Source: an uncultured Clostridia bacterium
Lineage (GTDB): Bacteria > Bacillota > Clostridia > Christensenellales > CAG-314
Direction: 5' to 3'
Assembly (NCBI GenBank): GCA_947625185.1
Contig: CANQNJ010000006.1
Span: forward strand, 1 to 56,326
DNA: 56,326 nucleotides
The position numbers and the translations under genes are program-made. The notes beneath the pieces are model-generated. The model saw nothing but the letters and a program-made list of their open reading frames with translations, was not told the origin of the DNA and did not search any database. Below are positions 8,672-18,405 of this stretch, piece by piece. The number at the start of each line of letters is the position of its first letter. Position 1 is the stretch's first letter.

Positions 8672-11587
8672 TTATTTTTGTTTGCCGTCGGTGATCTTTT
8701 TAAGTTCCTTGTCCGACTTGCGCTGTTGACGCTTCAAAGCGTATATTTCCTGCTTGGAAAGGGGCTTATCCGATTGTTCGTCCGCTTCTTCGTTCTGCTT
8801 TTGCTTGGCGAGGTCCTTGGGGTAGCAGCAATTTTTGTATTTTTTTCCGCTGCCGCAGGGACAGGGTCCGTTGAGCTTTTTCTCCGTATTGACGTTGTCC
8901 TGTCGGTCGATTAGTTCGGGACGTACGCGGTAACGCATAAGCGTGCGCAACGCCTGTATCTTGATCTGCTCGTTGAGCGTCTCGAACATATCGTATGCTT
9001 CCTTCTTGTAGACGGACAGCGGATCGTGCTGACCTATCGCTTGAAGTCCGACGCCCTTTCTCAACTCATCCAAAGCGTCTATGTGATCCATCCATAGTCT
9101 GTCAAGGGTTCTGAGCAAAATATCCCGCTCCAACTGACGGTAAAAGTCCGCGCCCTTGTCCCCCGCTTCTTCCAGGCGGTCGTTGAAGAATTTAGTCAGG
9201 CGTTCGGTAAGCATATCACACACATGACGGGCGCTGACGAGATCTTCGCTCTTGACGAACACTTCGTCCTCGTCGTGTATAAAGAAACCTCCGAGTACCT
9301 TGTTGACCTTGTCAAGATCCCAATCGGCGACGTTCTCGTTGCTGTCGCAAGCCTCCGCCAAGGCATAGCGAGCGTAATCCGACACCATTGCGAGGATATC
9401 TTCGTGTACGTTAGCGGCGGTCATTATGCGGTCGCGTTCCTTGTAGATAACCTTGCGCTGACGGTTGTTGACGTCGTCGTATTGCAACACCGTCTTGCGC
9501 GCCGAGAAATGCATTCCCTCTATGCGCTTCTGCGCGCCCTCGACCAATTTCGTAAACATACGCGATTCTATCGGCGTATCCTCGTCCATACGCACAAACG
9601 CCATCACGCGCTGCAACATATCTCCGCCGAATACCCGGATCATATCGTCCTCGGCAGAGACGAAGAACATACTCGCTCCCGGATCGCCCTGACGTCCCGC
9701 GCGTCCGCGAAGCTGATCGTCGATACGTCTCGCTTCGTGACGTTCCGTGCCTATGACGAACAGTCCGCCCGCGTCCAGCACTTTCTGCCTGTTTTGCTTG
9801 AATTCTTCGGCATAGCGGTCGTATATCTCGCGGTAAATTCTGCGACATTCCTGCGCATAAGCGTCCGTTTTGTCGGACAAAGCCGCTTCCATAGCTTCCT
9901 TTACCTTTTGTTCGACGACCGCGCTGTCCTTCTCCGTCTGGCGGTAGCGCTGCTTCATCGTACGGCGGAATTCGTCCTTGGCAAGGGGCAGCGGATCACC
10001 GCCGCCGAGTAGGATATCCGTTCCGCGTCCCGCCATATTGGTGGCTATCGTGATATTGCCCGGCATACCCGCCTTGGCTATGGCAAGCGCTTCTTTTTCC
10101 TCGTCCGACTTGGCGTTCAACAGAGTAACGACCTCTTTGCTGGTCACGCCGGAATCTTTGAGGCGACGGGCAAGAGCAATGCTCTTCTCCACGCTGGTTG
10201 TGCCCACCAATACGGGCTGACCGTGTTCGTGACATTCCTTGATCTTGTTCACAATGGCGCGGATCTTGCCTTCGTTTGTTCTGTAAAACCTATCGTCGTA
10301 ATCTATTCGGATACAGGGACGGTTGGTGGGGATAACCACTACGTCCACGTTGTAGATGGTGTTGAATTCTTTTTCTTCCGTCTTGGCGGTACCCGTCATA
10401 CCGCTCATCTTGTGATACAGACGGAAATAGTTCTGCAAGGTTATCGTGGCGACGGTCTTGTCCTCGGGCTGAATGGTTACGCCTTCCTTTGCCTCTATCG
10501 CCTGATGCAAGCCGTTGCTGAAACGTCTGCCCTCCATTCTGCGCCCGGTAAAGTTGTCTACTATTACCACTCTGCCCTTATCCACGATGTAGTCCACGCC
10601 CTTGTTCATCAAGGCGTGCGCTCTCAACGCGTTGTTGATAAAGTGGTTGATTTCGGAATTTTCCGGCGAGGACAAATTGTCCACCTTGTAATACAACTCC
10701 GCCTTCTTGACGCCGCGGTCGGTGAGACGTACGCTGTTGTTCTTCTCGTCCACGACATAGTCGCCGTTGGGCTTTTCGTCGGGATCCTCCTTGGCGGTAA
10801 AGCGGGCAAAACGATCCCCCTCGCCTTCGAGCTTGCCTTCCACGTCCACGTTGGTGGATCTCTGCAATCTGATAATAAAGTCGTTGGCGCGCTTGTATTC
10901 TCCGCCCGGCTTGTCGCCCCGTCCGCTGATTATCAAGGGAGTACGCGCTTCGTCTATCAATATGCTGTCCACCTCGTCCACAATGACGAAGTTGAGTCCG
11001 CGCTGGACGCGCTGTTCGAGGCGCGTCGCCATGTTGTCGCGAAGGTAGTCGAAGCCGAATTCACTGTTGGTACCGTAGGTGATGTCGCAGCGATAGGCGT
11101 CGTATTTGTCCGCAAAGTCTTGCTGACTGAGCGTTACGCCGACGGTAAGCCCCAGAAATGCAAATACCTGACCCATCCACTCCATATCGCGCTTGGCAAG
11201 GTATTCGTTGACTGTAACTATATGCACGCCGTTGCCCGTCAATGCGTTGAGGTAGGCGGGGAGAGTCTCGGTAAGCGTCTTGCCTTCGCCCGTTGCCATC
11301 TGGCAGATGCGTCCCTGGTGAAGCGCTATGCCGCCCATTACCTGCACGTCGAAGTGACGCTGACCCAAAGTACGTCTCGCCGCCTCGCGGCAAACGGCAT
11401 AGGCGTCCGGCAGCAGATCGTCCAACGTCTCGCCGTTGTTGTATCTGTCGCGCAAGGATTGCGTCTGAGCCGCAAGCTGCTCGTCGGACATTGCCGCATA
11501 TATCGATTCTCTGTCGTTTACGAGTCGGAGAATCTTCCTTAGCTTTTTGAGCGCCTTGACATTGGCTCTGCCGTAATTTTCTTTCAT
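8672..11587 (-). CDS. secA: Preprotein translocase ATPase SecA
   Basis: 971 residues. Helicase-type motor with Walker A ATGEGKTLT near residue 100, DEVDSILIDEARTPL (Walker B and following), GTTSVEKS, and TNMAGRGTDI in NBD2; a helical wing and scaffold follow. The C-terminus ends with a SEC-C metal-binding tail (CPCGSGKKYKNCC). SecA drives export of unfolded preproteins through SecYEG, which the large secreted lipoproteins in this window need. I chose the start at 11587 because GAGGAAC lies upstream and it leaves a 10-base gap to comF; a start at 11620 would overlap comF by 23 bases without an SD. Confidence 0.98.
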   Translation of the reverse strand: MKENYGRANVKALKKLRKILRLVNDRESIYAAMSDEQLAAQTQSLRDRYNNGETLDDLLPDAYAVCREAARRTLGQRHFDVQVMGGIALHQGRICQMATGEGKTLTETLPAYLNALTGNGVHIVTVNEYLAKRDMEWMGQVFAFLGLTVGVTLSQQDFADKYDAYRCDITYGTNSEFGFDYLRDNMATRLEQRVQRGLNFVIVDEVDSILIDEARTPLIISGRGDKPGGEYKRANDFIIRLQRSTNVDVEGKLEGEGDRFARFTAKEDPDEKPNGDYVVDEKNNSVRLTDRGVKKAELYYKVDNLSSPENSEINHFINNALRAHALMNKGVDYIVDKGRVVIVDNFTGRRMEGRRFSNGLHQAIEAKEGVTIQPEDKTVATITLQNYFRLYHKMSGMTGTAKTEEKEFNTIYNVDVVVIPTNRPCIRIDYDDRFYRTNEGKIRAIVNKIKECHEHGQPVLVGTTSVEKSIALARRLKDSGVTSKEVVTLLNAKSDEEKEALAIAKAGMPGNITIATNMAGRGTDILLGGGDPLPLAKDEFRRTMKQRYRQTEKDSAVVEQKVKEAMEAALSDKTDAYAQECRRIYREIYDRYAEEFKQNRQKVLDAGGLFVIGTERHEARRIDDQLRGRAGRQGDPGASMFFVSAEDDMIRVFGGDMLQRVMAFVRMDEDTPIESRMFTKLVEGAQKRIEGMHFSARKTVLQYDDVNNRQRKVIYKERDRIMTAANVHEDILAMVSDYARYALAEACDSNENVADWDLDKVNKVLGGFFIHDEDEVFVKSEDLVSARHVCDMLTERLTKFFNDRLEEAGDKGADFYRQLERDILLRTLDRLWMDHIDALDELRKGVGLQAIGQHDPLSVYKKEAYDMFETLNEQIKIQALRTLMRYRVRPELIDRQDNVNTEKKLNGPCPCGSGKKYKNCCYPKDLAKQKQNEEADEQSDKPLSKQEIYALKRQQRKSDKELKKITDGKQK

Positions 11588-11597
11588 AACTGTTCCT

Positions 11598-12350
11598 CTA
11601 TTCCTTATTTTCGAAATCAATATGCTCTTTGCGCGAGGCGACCGTAAGCGCCACTACTTCCGCCGCGCCGTGCGATTTGAGTACCTTGGCGCATTCGTTG
11701 ACGGTTGCGCCCGTCGTCTTTACGTCGTCTATGAGCAGCACGCGCTTGCCCTTGACGTCGGCGCCCTGTCTGAAACGGTAACTGCCGACAAGATTTTGTC
11801 GGCGTTCCTTGCCGGACAATTGCTCCTGCGGAGCCGTATCTCTGATCTTTACCACGGTATCCGCCAGAAGAGCGTCTTTGTCAAGTATAGCACAAAATTC
11901 TTCCGCAAGCAACCGAGCTTGATTGTAACGACGTTTTTTTAGGGATTTTGCCGACATAGGCGCATAAGTAACCACATCGTATTGCAATTGCTCGCGCACG
12001 GCGATATACGCCAGATACCGCGCAAACACACGGGCATTTGCTCCGAGGTTGTTGAACTTCATATCCAATATCGCCTGACGTATCAAGCCGTCATACACAA
12101 AAGGCGAGTATGCCCTGTCGAAGTATGTCTTTTCAAAGGCACAATTGCCGCAGTAATCTTCCTCTCCGTCCAACGCCACGCCGCAACGCTTGCACGTCTT
12201 GCCGTTGTTGAAAGTTACGCGTTGAACGCATCGGGGACAAAAACCCGTATCGTCAAATACGTCGGCGCCGCACCCCAAACATCTGAACCGCATCGGCGCA
12301 AGCACGTCCGACGCTCTGCGGCGAAATGCCTCAATCCGTTTGCCCGTCAT
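11598..12350 (-). CDS. comF: ComF family protein (amidophosphoribosyltransferase-like)
   Basis: 250 residues. The N-terminus has two zinc-ribbon pairs (CLGCG...CPRC and CKRCG...CGNC), then a phosphoribosyltransferase-type domain with the PRPP loop VLLIDDVKTTGAT near residue 205. ComF works in DNA uptake for natural transformation; homologues also occur as housekeeping genes in non-competent Clostridia. Here it overlaps recD2 by 20 bases and is followed by secA after 10 bases, so competence cannot be inferred from this gene alone. Confidence 0.92.
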   Translation of the reverse strand: MTGKRIEAFRRRASDVLAPMRFRCLGCGADVFDDTGFCPRCVQRVTFNNGKTCKRCGVALDGEEDYCGNCAFEKTYFDRAYSPFVYDGLIRQAILDMKFNNLGANARVFARYLAYIAVREQLQYDVVTYAPMSAKSLKKRRYNQARLLAEEFCAILDKDALLADTVVKIRDTAPQEQLSGKERRQNLVGSYRFRQGADVKGKRVLLIDDVKTTGATVNECAKVLKSHGAAEVVALTVASRKEHIDFENKE

Positions 12351-14613
12351 CGCGCTTACTCTCCGTAACGGCGCCGAAATATCGTTGATATGCGGCGTTT
12401 TCTTCCTGCAAAAAGCGGCACAGATTGGTGGTACGCGCGGCGATATAGTTGTTGTGTACCATCATTGCAAGTATCTTTTTGCTGCCCACCAACACTACCG
12501 CACGCTTGGCGCGCGTTATCGCCGTGTACAGCAAGTTTTTGTTGATAATCGTAGGGGGTCCGCTCACCAAAGGCACGACCACGACCTCGAATTCGCTGCC
12601 TTGACTCTTGTGGATGGTGATGGCGTAAGCAAGTTGAAGATCGCCGAGTTCCTGCTCGGTGTAGGTGGCGAGACGGTTGTCGTCGAACTGCACTTCCATT
12701 ATGCCGTTGGGTCTGTCTATGCGCCGCACGAAGCCGATATCTCCGTTGAATACGCCCTGTCCGTCGCTCAACGTGCCGTCCGCGCCGAACCGCACAAACG
12801 GCAGTTCGTAGTTATTGACGGTTTGCATAACTCTGTCCCCTTCGCGCAGAACGTTTCGCCCGACGTTGATCTCGCTCTTGCCGTACTCTCGCGGATTGAG
12901 AGACTGCTGCAACCGAACGTTGAGATTTTCCACGCCGGCGACACCGCTTTTCAAAGCCCCGAGTACCTGAATCTCCGAAGAGGGCAATCCCGTAAATTTA
13001 GGCAGACGGGTCGTTACCAACTCCACTACCGTATCGGACACCTGCTGAAAGTCGTTGTAGTTCATCACAAAGAAGTCGCGGCTTTTGTTGTTGATCTCGG
13101 GCATTTTGCCCTTATTGATAAGGTGCGCGTTGGATACGATGAGGCTGTCCTCGGACTGTCTGTAAATATGAGTAAGATACCTTATCTCTATCACGCCGCT
13201 GCGTATAATATCCGCAAGCACGTTGCCCGCGCCCACGCTCGGCAGCTGATCCTTGTCGCCCACAAGCACCAGACGGGTGCCGTTTTCCAGAGCGGACAAC
13301 AAACTGTACATAACAGACACGTCCACCATGCTCAACTCGTCCACGATGACGACGTCGCAGGGAAGTGTATTGTTACGGTTGTATTTGAATTGCATTTTGT
13401 CGCCGTGCGACTCGAACCCGAGCAGGCGATGAATGGTCTTGGCGTCGCAGCCCGTCGATTGCGAAAGGCGTTTGGCGGCTCTGCCCGTGGGGGCGCAGAA
13501 TTCCAAGCGCATCCCGTGCGCCGTCAATATCTCGGCAATACATTTGATTATCGTGGTTTTGCCCGTGCCCGGACCGCCGGTAATCACCGTTACGCCGTTT
13601 ACCAACGCCGATTTGACTGCGCCCGATTGACCGGCGTGGAAAGAGATTTTGTTCACTTTCTCAAATTGCGATATCATTCCGTCGGCGTCCACCATTACGC
13701 GACGAGCGTCGCGATTGAGCGTGATCAGGCGGGACGCGACGGCCTTTTCGAGTTTGTAGTATTTTACGAGAGAAACGCAGCGCTCCCCCTCCACATCGAA
13801 CACTTTGACGGTGGGCTCCAACACAAGCTTGGTAAGGGTATCCTCCACCAACTTGCCGTAATCGGCAAGGTCGATATTGAGCAGTTCGGAGCAGACCGTC
13901 ATAAGGTCGTTGAACACAAGGTAGGTGTTGCCCTGCTTCTCGGCGGATTCTTTTAGTTCGTACACGATGGCGGCTCTCACGCGAAATTCGCTTACCGATT
14001 CCACCCCCATACTCTGCGCGATCCTGTCCGCGGTGATAAAGCCCACCCCGTCCACGTCGTCGATGAGTCGATAAGGATTGGCAAGCACGAGAGACTTGGT
14101 CTCGGACTTGTAGATATTGTAAATCTTGACGGCGAGGTTGACGGTTATACCGTAGCTCTGCAAAAACATTATCTGTTCCTGCATAATTTTAAGTTCGGCA
14201 ACGGCGTTGGCTATATCCATCGCCTTCTTTGCGGAGATGCCTTTGACGCGGGCAAGCTGCATGGGGTTGTGTTCGATTATGCCGAAGGTGTCGTTGCCGA
14301 ACATATTGTATATGTTGTTGGCAGTCACCTCGCCCACGCCCTTGATAAGTCCGCTGCTCAGATACTTGACTATGCCCGCCTTGGAAGTGGGATCGCATAC
14401 GGTGTAGCTTTCCACCGCAAGTTGCTCGCCGTAGGTCTTGTGTACGGACACCTTGCCCTTAACGTTAAGCACCGCTCCCACCGAAAGCGCGGGAAAATTA
14501 CCCACGCAGGTGACGTCGTCCCCGTCGGTCGTTTCCAGGTTCAGTACCGTATAGCCGTTTTCTTCGTTTCGGAACACTATCGCCGAAACAGTGCCTTTGA
14601 CGTTAAGTTCCAA
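12331..14613 (-). CDS. recD2: RecD2-type ATP-dependent DNA helicase
   Basis: 760 residues, the usual length of stand-alone RecD2. It has the RecD2-specific N-terminal OB-like region (FRNEENGYTVL) and helix-hairpin-helix segments (GVGEVTANNIY, VDGVGFITADRIA). The superfamily 1B helicase core carries Walker A GGPGTGKTT at about 346-354, DELSMVDV as motif II, and YAITIHKSQGSEF and TAITRAK near the end. RecD2 is a 5'-3' helicase in DNA repair, independent of RecBC. It starts four bases past metK and overlaps comF, so it is part of the metK run. Confidence 0.95.
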   Translation of the reverse strand: MELNVKGTVSAIVFRNEENGYTVLNLETTDGDDVTCVGNFPALSVGAVLNVKGKVSVHKTYGEQLAVESYTVCDPTSKAGIVKYLSSGLIKGVGEVTANNIYNMFGNDTFGIIEHNPMQLARVKGISAKKAMDIANAVAELKIMQEQIMFLQSYGITVNLAVKIYNIYKSETKSLVLANPYRLIDDVDGVGFITADRIAQSMGVESVSEFRVRAAIVYELKESAEKQGNTYLVFNDLMTVCSELLNIDLADYGKLVEDTLTKLVLEPTVKVFDVEGERCVSLVKYYKLEKAVASRLITLNRDARRVMVDADGMISQFEKVNKISFHAGQSGAVKSALVNGVTVITGGPGTGKTTIIKCIAEILTAHGMRLEFCAPTGRAAKRLSQSTGCDAKTIHRLLGFESHGDKMQFKYNRNNTLPCDVVIVDELSMVDVSVMYSLLSALENGTRLVLVGDKDQLPSVGAGNVLADIIRSGVIEIRYLTHIYRQSEDSLIVSNAHLINKGKMPEINNKSRDFFVMNYNDFQQVSDTVVELVTTRLPKFTGLPSSEIQVLGALKSGVAGVENLNVRLQQSLNPREYGKSEINVGRNVLREGDRVMQTVNNYELPFVRFGADGTLSDGQGVFNGDIGFVRRIDRPNGIMEVQFDDNRLATYTEQELGDLQLAYAITIHKSQGSEFEVVVVPLVSGPPTIINKNLLYTAITRAKRAVVLVGSKKILAMMVHNNYIAARTTNLCRFLQEENAAYQRYFGAVTESKRDDGQTD

Positions 14614-14616
14614 TTT

Positions 14617-15807
14617 CTACTCCTGATTGAGATATTGTTTGAGATCGTCCGCTTTGTCCAATTGCTCCCAAGGAAATTCCTCCCTGCCAAAGTGTCCGTA
14701 ACTTGCGGTAGCCCTGTAAATGGGGCGCTGCATTTGAAATTTGTCTATTATCGCACGCGGACGAAGATCGAATTCTTCGGATATAATCTCCGACAAAGAG
14801 GAATCGGACACTTTGCCCGTACCGAAAGTATTGACGTCTATGCTGACGGGCTTGCTGCGCCCTATCGCATAACTTACCTGCAACTGTATCTTGTCCGCCA
14901 AGCCTGCGGCGACGACGTTCTTGCAGATATAACGCGCCATATATGTCGCCGAACGGTCCACCTTGGTCGCGTCCTTGCCGGAGAATGCTCCGCCGCCGTG
15001 CGCGCAGTAACCGCCGTATGTATCCACGATTATCTTACGTCCCGTAAGTCCGCTGTCCGCCGCGGGACCGCCTATCTCGAACCGTCCCGTGGGGTTGATG
15101 TAATATTTCGTCTCTTCGTCCAACAGCTCCAACGGAACGACTTGACGAATGACGAGATTGATCATATCTCTCGCTATCGTGGCGCTGTCTACGTCGGAAC
15201 CGTGTTGAGTGGACAGAACGATGGTATCCACGCGGCAAGGTCTGTCGTTTTCGTCGTACTCCACCGTCACCTGACATTTGCCGTCGGGACGAAGGTAATC
15301 CAATACGCCCTCCTTGCGTACCTGCGCAAGACGACGGCTGATTTTCTGAGCCAGAGTGATAGCCATAGGCATATACTCGGGCGTTTCGTTGCAGGCATAG
15401 CCGAACATCATCCCTTGGTCGCCCGCGCCGTAAAGGTCCAATATCTCGCCGCGATCGCGATATTCGTCGGAACGATCCACGCCGAGCGCGATATCCGGGG
15501 ACTGCTTGTCCAACGAAATGATCACGCCGCAGCTGTCCGCGTCAAAACCGTATTTGGCGCGAGTATAGCCGATATCCCGAACCGTATCGCGGACGATCCT
15601 TGCATAATCCACTACCGCCGTAGTGGTGATTTGTCCCATAACGAAGACGGTACCCGTACATACTACCGTTTCGCAAGCCACGCGCGCGTCGGGGTCCAGC
15701 GCAAGGATGGCGTCGAGAATGGCGTCGGATATCTGATCGCACATTTTGTCGGGATGCCCCTCCGTTACGCTTTCGGAAGTAAAGAATCTGTGTTTGTTGT
15801 TTTTCAT
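14617..15807 (-). CDS. metK: S-adenosylmethionine synthetase
   Basis: 396 residues, normal for MetK. Motifs: [19 protein letters not shown] near the N-terminus, [12 protein letters not shown], and [16 protein letters not shown] (ATP and methionine binding). It makes S-adenosylmethionine from ATP and methionine. AAGGAG lies before the ATG. A SAM-I riboswitch with terminator precedes it, so expression should fall when SAM is high. It is the first gene of a close-packed minus-strand run. The gene ends with TAG, which shows TAG is used as a true stop in this genome. Confidence 0.98.
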   Translation of the reverse strand: MKNNKHRFFTSESVTEGHPDKMCDQISDAILDAILALDPDARVACETVVCTGTVFVMGQITTTAVVDYARIVRDTVRDIGYTRAKYGFDADSCGVIISLDKQSPDIALGVDRSDEYRDRGEILDLYGAGDQGMMFGYACNETPEYMPMAITLAQKISRRLAQVRKEGVLDYLRPDGKCQVTVEYDENDRPCRVDTIVLSTQHGSDVDSATIARDMINLVIRQVVPLELLDEETKYYINPTGRFEIGGPAADSGLTGRKIIVDTYGGYCAHGGGAFSGKDATKVDRSATYMARYICKNVVAAGLADKIQLQVSYAIGRSKPVSIDVNTFGTGKVSDSSLSEIISEEFDLRPRAIIDKFQMQRPIYRATASYGHFGREEFPWEQLDKADDLKQYLNQE

Positions 15808-15841
15808 ACGTTCTCCTTGTTACCTATCGCGCCGCGGACCG

Positions 15842-15870
15842 AAAAAAAACGCCTTGTCTCCGACAAGACG
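15842..15870 (-). terminator. Expression-platform terminator of the SAM-I riboswitch
   Basis: Minus strand CGTCTTGTC, loop GGA, GACAAGGCG, then eight U. It is the intrinsic terminator that completes the riboswitch, 35 bases ahead of the metK start. Confidence 0.9.
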
Positions 15871-15989
15871 CTGAAAATCTGCCCTTTCGCCGTCCCATCT
15901 TTCGACTTATGTCGCGGAATTTAGCACCTAACAATATTTTAGGTTGCTGTGACTTCACCGAGTCCGTCTCTCCGTCACTCTCGATAGGT
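15842..15989 (-). promoter_or_regulatory. SAM-I (S-box) riboswitch
   Basis: The minus strand between promoter and metK reads CTATCGAGAG, then GGAGAGAC, GTGAAGTCACAGCAACCT, and AGGTGCTAAATTCCGC, the conserved S-box landmarks in order. They end in a terminator stem with eight U. With SAM bound the terminator should form and shut off metK and the genes behind it. In SAM-poor cells an antiterminator forms. Confidence 0.95.
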
Positions 15990-15996
15990 TATTTAT

Positions 15997-16025
15997 ATTG
16001 TATCACCGCCGCAACCGCTTGTCAA
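15997..16025 (-). promoter_or_regulatory. Sigma-A promoter of the metK run
   Basis: Minus strand TTGACA, 17-base spacer, TACAAT. Transcription would start a few bases before the S-box aptamer. The stretch 16026-16243 to its right holds no gene, RNA or repeat I recognise. Confidence 0.85.
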
Positions 16026-16243
16026 GGATATACGCGACGCCTCAAATAAAGAATTAACTTTTATAAGATAGTATCAAGCCGCCTTGAGCCGAAAAATTGC
16101 GCGCGGAAGCCTGTCGCAAAACGCCTCGGCGGGCTATGCCGTTTTTAAGCGCCGACTCGCCGCAAACGATGGGGATAAATTTCGCAATGTCCGCCGCTCC
16201 GCAAACGGACGCTTTGTTAAAAAAAGTACTTTGTGCAAATTTA

Positions 16244-16272
16244 TTGACAATTGAAACAAAACCATATATAAT
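16244..16272 (+). promoter_or_regulatory. Promoter of tRNA-Thr
   Basis: TTGACA, 17-base spacer, TATAAT, perfect consensus, 18 bases before the mature 5' end of the tRNA. Confidence 0.88.
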
Positions 16273-16290
16273 AGACAAGGTATGGAAGTT

Positions 16291-16366
16291 GCTACTATGG
16301 CTCAGTCGGTAGAGCACGTCCTTGGTAAGGACGGGGTCACCGGTTCAAATCCGGTTAGTAGCTCCA
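16291..16366 (+). tRNA. tRNA-Thr (anticodon GGT)
   Basis: 76 bases folding as a standard cloverleaf: acceptor GCTACTA/TAGTAGC, D arm GCTC...GAGC, anticodon stem CGTCC/GGACG with loop TTGGTAA (anticodon GGT), T arm ACCGG/CCGGT with TTCAAAT, discriminator T and encoded CCA. It reads codons ACC and ACU. It has its own promoter and terminator. Its 3' end is repeated imperfectly at 18406-18433. Confidence 0.97.
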
Positions 16367-16367
16367 C

Positions 16368-16397
16368 AAAAAAATACACCCTTTGCGGTGTATTTTT
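16368..16397 (+). terminator. Terminator of tRNA-Thr
   Basis: AAATACACC, loop CTTTGC, GGTGTATTT with a T-run, starting directly behind the CCA end. Confidence 0.88.
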
Positions 16398-16532
16398 TTG
16401 TTCCGCCGGTGTTCGGCACGTCGTGCCTCGGCAAATGCTCCATAAACGACGCCGTTAAAACACGGCGTTTTCGCATTTATCGTTTATTACCGACTTTCGT
16501 CGACGTTCGCAACAAGTTGCTCGGTTGAGGGC

Positions 16533-17393
16533 TCAGCTGATAGAGTTTGTGATCTCGGTAAAAAACTCCGCGCTCCAAATTTCCAACTTGGTCTTGTCTT
16601 TTACGAACGGCTGCACATCCTGTTTCGCCTGTTCGTAGTCGATTGAGGCAAAGCGGCTATCGAGCATCGCGATAAGCGCTTCGCGGGTAAAGTCGAAGCC
16701 TTCTTCAATAAAGCCCGAATCCACAAGCCTTGCTTTCAAATGAGGCATATTGACATGCGTTTTCCGCGAAAGATAGAACACATAGTCGTAGAGGTCTCTG
16801 CCTTTGACGCGGTTTTTCCATGCGCGGCAAAGAACGGCGTGAAGTTTGCCGGCGAACAGCGATGGCGCGTCGTACAATTTCACCTGATAGGGGGACGGCA
16901 GCAGCCGGTATTTGTTTTCAAACGTCGCGTAAGCCGGGGGATCGGTGTCGACCTCGAATTTGATTCGGATCGTTTCGGACGGATTGATTTTCTCCGCGGA
17001 ACGGTCATCGGGGTAAAAACTCAAAATGTGTTCTTTGGTGTTGCCTTTCAAAAACGCCGACTTTATATTCGATTCCGCCGTCTTAACCTTTTCTTCGATT
17101 CTGAAATTCAGCCCGACGGAGTGCAGTTCGCTTTCGAGGACGGAAAAATATTTCTTTAAATCGAAATCGGCGTCGGGCGCGACGAGCGAGAAGTCCAAAT
17201 CTTCGGAAAATCTGTCCAGCCCATAGAAGATACGGAGCGCCGTCCCGCCGTAAAAGGCGGCGTCGCGGAAGAATCCCGCGCGCGACAATCCGCACAGAGT
17301 AACTTCTTGAATGACTTCCGTCAGGGCGTTCTTCTTGTCGCTCGCGGAATGCGAGGGATACATCGCAAGCATTTGATTTAAGATTGTCTCCAT
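16533..17393 (-). CDS. AbiEii-type nucleotidyltransferase toxin
   Basis: 286 residues. The N-terminal half carries the nucleotidyltransferase signature GGTALR (49-54) and SEDLDFSL (63-70), the motif pair of the AbiEii/DUF1814 family. Next come a central K-rich strand region (KGRDLYDYVFYLS) and a helical C-terminus. Characterised members (type IV toxin-antitoxin, phage abortive infection) transfer nucleotides to tRNA and stop growth. The start codon overlaps the stop of the upstream partner by one base (TAATG), the usual cognate arrangement. Placement next to tRNA-Thr and a degenerate tRNA end points to acquisition as an islet. Toxin class is well supported; its RNA target is not shown by sequence. 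Confidence 0.9.
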   Translation of the reverse strand: METILNQMLAMYPSHSASDKKNALTEVIQEVTLCGLSRAGFFRDAAFYGGTALRIFYGLDRFSEDLDFSLVAPDADFDLKKYFSVLESELHSVGLNFRIEEKVKTAESNIKSAFLKGNTKEHILSFYPDDRSAEKINPSETIRIKFEVDTDPPAYATFENKYRLLPSPYQVKLYDAPSLFAGKLHAVLCRAWKNRVKGRDLYDYVFYLSRKTHVNMPHLKARLVDSGFIEEGFDFTREALIAMLDSRFASIDYEQAKQDVQPFVKDKTKLEIWSAEFFTEITNSIS

Positions 17394-17977
17394 TATCTCC
17401 CTCCGAGCAGCTTGATAAGATAGTTGTGGTTTGTTGAGCGGTACAGCGGCGTGAGTTGCCTTATGTCGTCAAAATTCAACCGCCCGAATTCGTCCTCGTC
17501 GATGCGCAGATCGTCAAACAGAAGCGCCCGAAGTGCCTTTAACGAGCCGACGGGGGAAATCGCATACAGTTTGTCGCACAGCGCCTTCTCCGGCGCGGCG
17601 ATTTGATAGGAATAGCCGTTTTCTTGTCGGATTTCCACCCCCACATGATAAACTGCGGCAGGGATATCCCTGTATGTGAACATGCCGAAAGAGTTCTCGT
17701 ACTGCTTTGTCTTGCCTTTGCGGAACGTGGCGGACGTGTACGTTCCGACAACCGCTTCGGGGATAAGCGAATACATTGATAGTACATAATCGAAGGAAAG
17801 GTAGGACGGTCCGTAGATTGCGCCCGCAAGATACTTTCCGTCTGCGTGCGCGTCGGTTTCGTACAGTCCGCGCGCAACTTGCGTCAGTCGCCCCGATTGC
17901 ACTTCTCGGCGAATCTTACCCTTTACGTCCGTATAATCCTTAAATTTCAATGCCAGACTGTCAAATGTTAAAATCAT
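17393..17977 (-). CDS. AbiEi-type antitoxin/transcriptional regulator
   Basis: 194 residues. An N-terminal winged-helix-like region (residues 1-50, with GRLTQVARGLYE) is followed by a domain starting YGPSYLSFDYVLSMYSLIPE, the pattern of AbiEi-family antitoxins. In known systems the antitoxin represses its own promoter and neutralises the toxin without a stable complex. It is translated first, behind GGGAGA, and overlaps the toxin gene by one base. A strong promoter lies within 50 bases. Confidence 0.85.
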   Translation of the reverse strand: MILTFDSLALKFKDYTDVKGKIRREVQSGRLTQVARGLYETDAHADGKYLAGAIYGPSYLSFDYVLSMYSLIPEAVVGTYTSATFRKGKTKQYENSFGMFTYRDIPAAVYHVGVEIRQENGYSYQIAAPEKALCDKLYAISPVGSLKALRALLFDDLRIDEDEFGRLNFDDIRQLTPLYRSTNHNYLIKLLGGR

Positions 17978-17997
17978 TATTTTCTCCCGTTGGTTTT

Positions 17998-18026
17998 ATT
18001 ATACCAAACTTTGCGGAGGAAATCAA
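17998..18026 (-). promoter_or_regulatory. Promoter of the AbiE operon
   Basis: Minus strand TTGATT, 17-base spacer, TATAAT. The short leader between promoter and ATG is where an AbiEi operator would be expected; I see no clear inverted repeat there. Confidence 0.7.
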
Positions 18027-18405
18027 GTATTTATTTAAATTAAAAACTTCATATTGCAGAGAGGACTTTTCGGACGAAAAAAATAGTTATTATAACGAAA
18101 ATAATAAAACTCACCCTTCAACGGCTTTCCACGCCTCAAAAACTTGTTTTAGACTGTCGGAAACGCCCTGAAACGCAAAACAGCAAACAAAATCACTTTT
18201 TACCGTATTGCTATTACTCCATTTTGTTTCTTAAAATGACAAACCTGCACCATATTTTTGTGTCGCATATCAAAAAAAATGTTTTTATAAGATTTTCATG
18301 TAAATTCCTCTATGATTTTATATCCCGCAATGCGGTAGGAACTGAAACGATCGACAACAGGGACCTATGCGAGTAACGATCCCTATTCCGTCGCTGCGCA
18401 CCTTA
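18027..18405. other. AT-rich intergenic stretch with no assigned gene
   Basis: Low-GC DNA unlike the flanking genes. A minus-strand frame ending with TGA at 18111 reads about 36 codons with a protein-like tail (SLKQVFEAWKAVEG), but it lacks a start. No integrase or transposase remains are recognisable. Confidence 0.4.

Noticed and set aside
16054..16317. Minus-strand ORF of 87 codons overlapping tRNA-Thr
   Set aside because: It runs through the tRNA promoter and gene in antisense and has no start signal or similarity.
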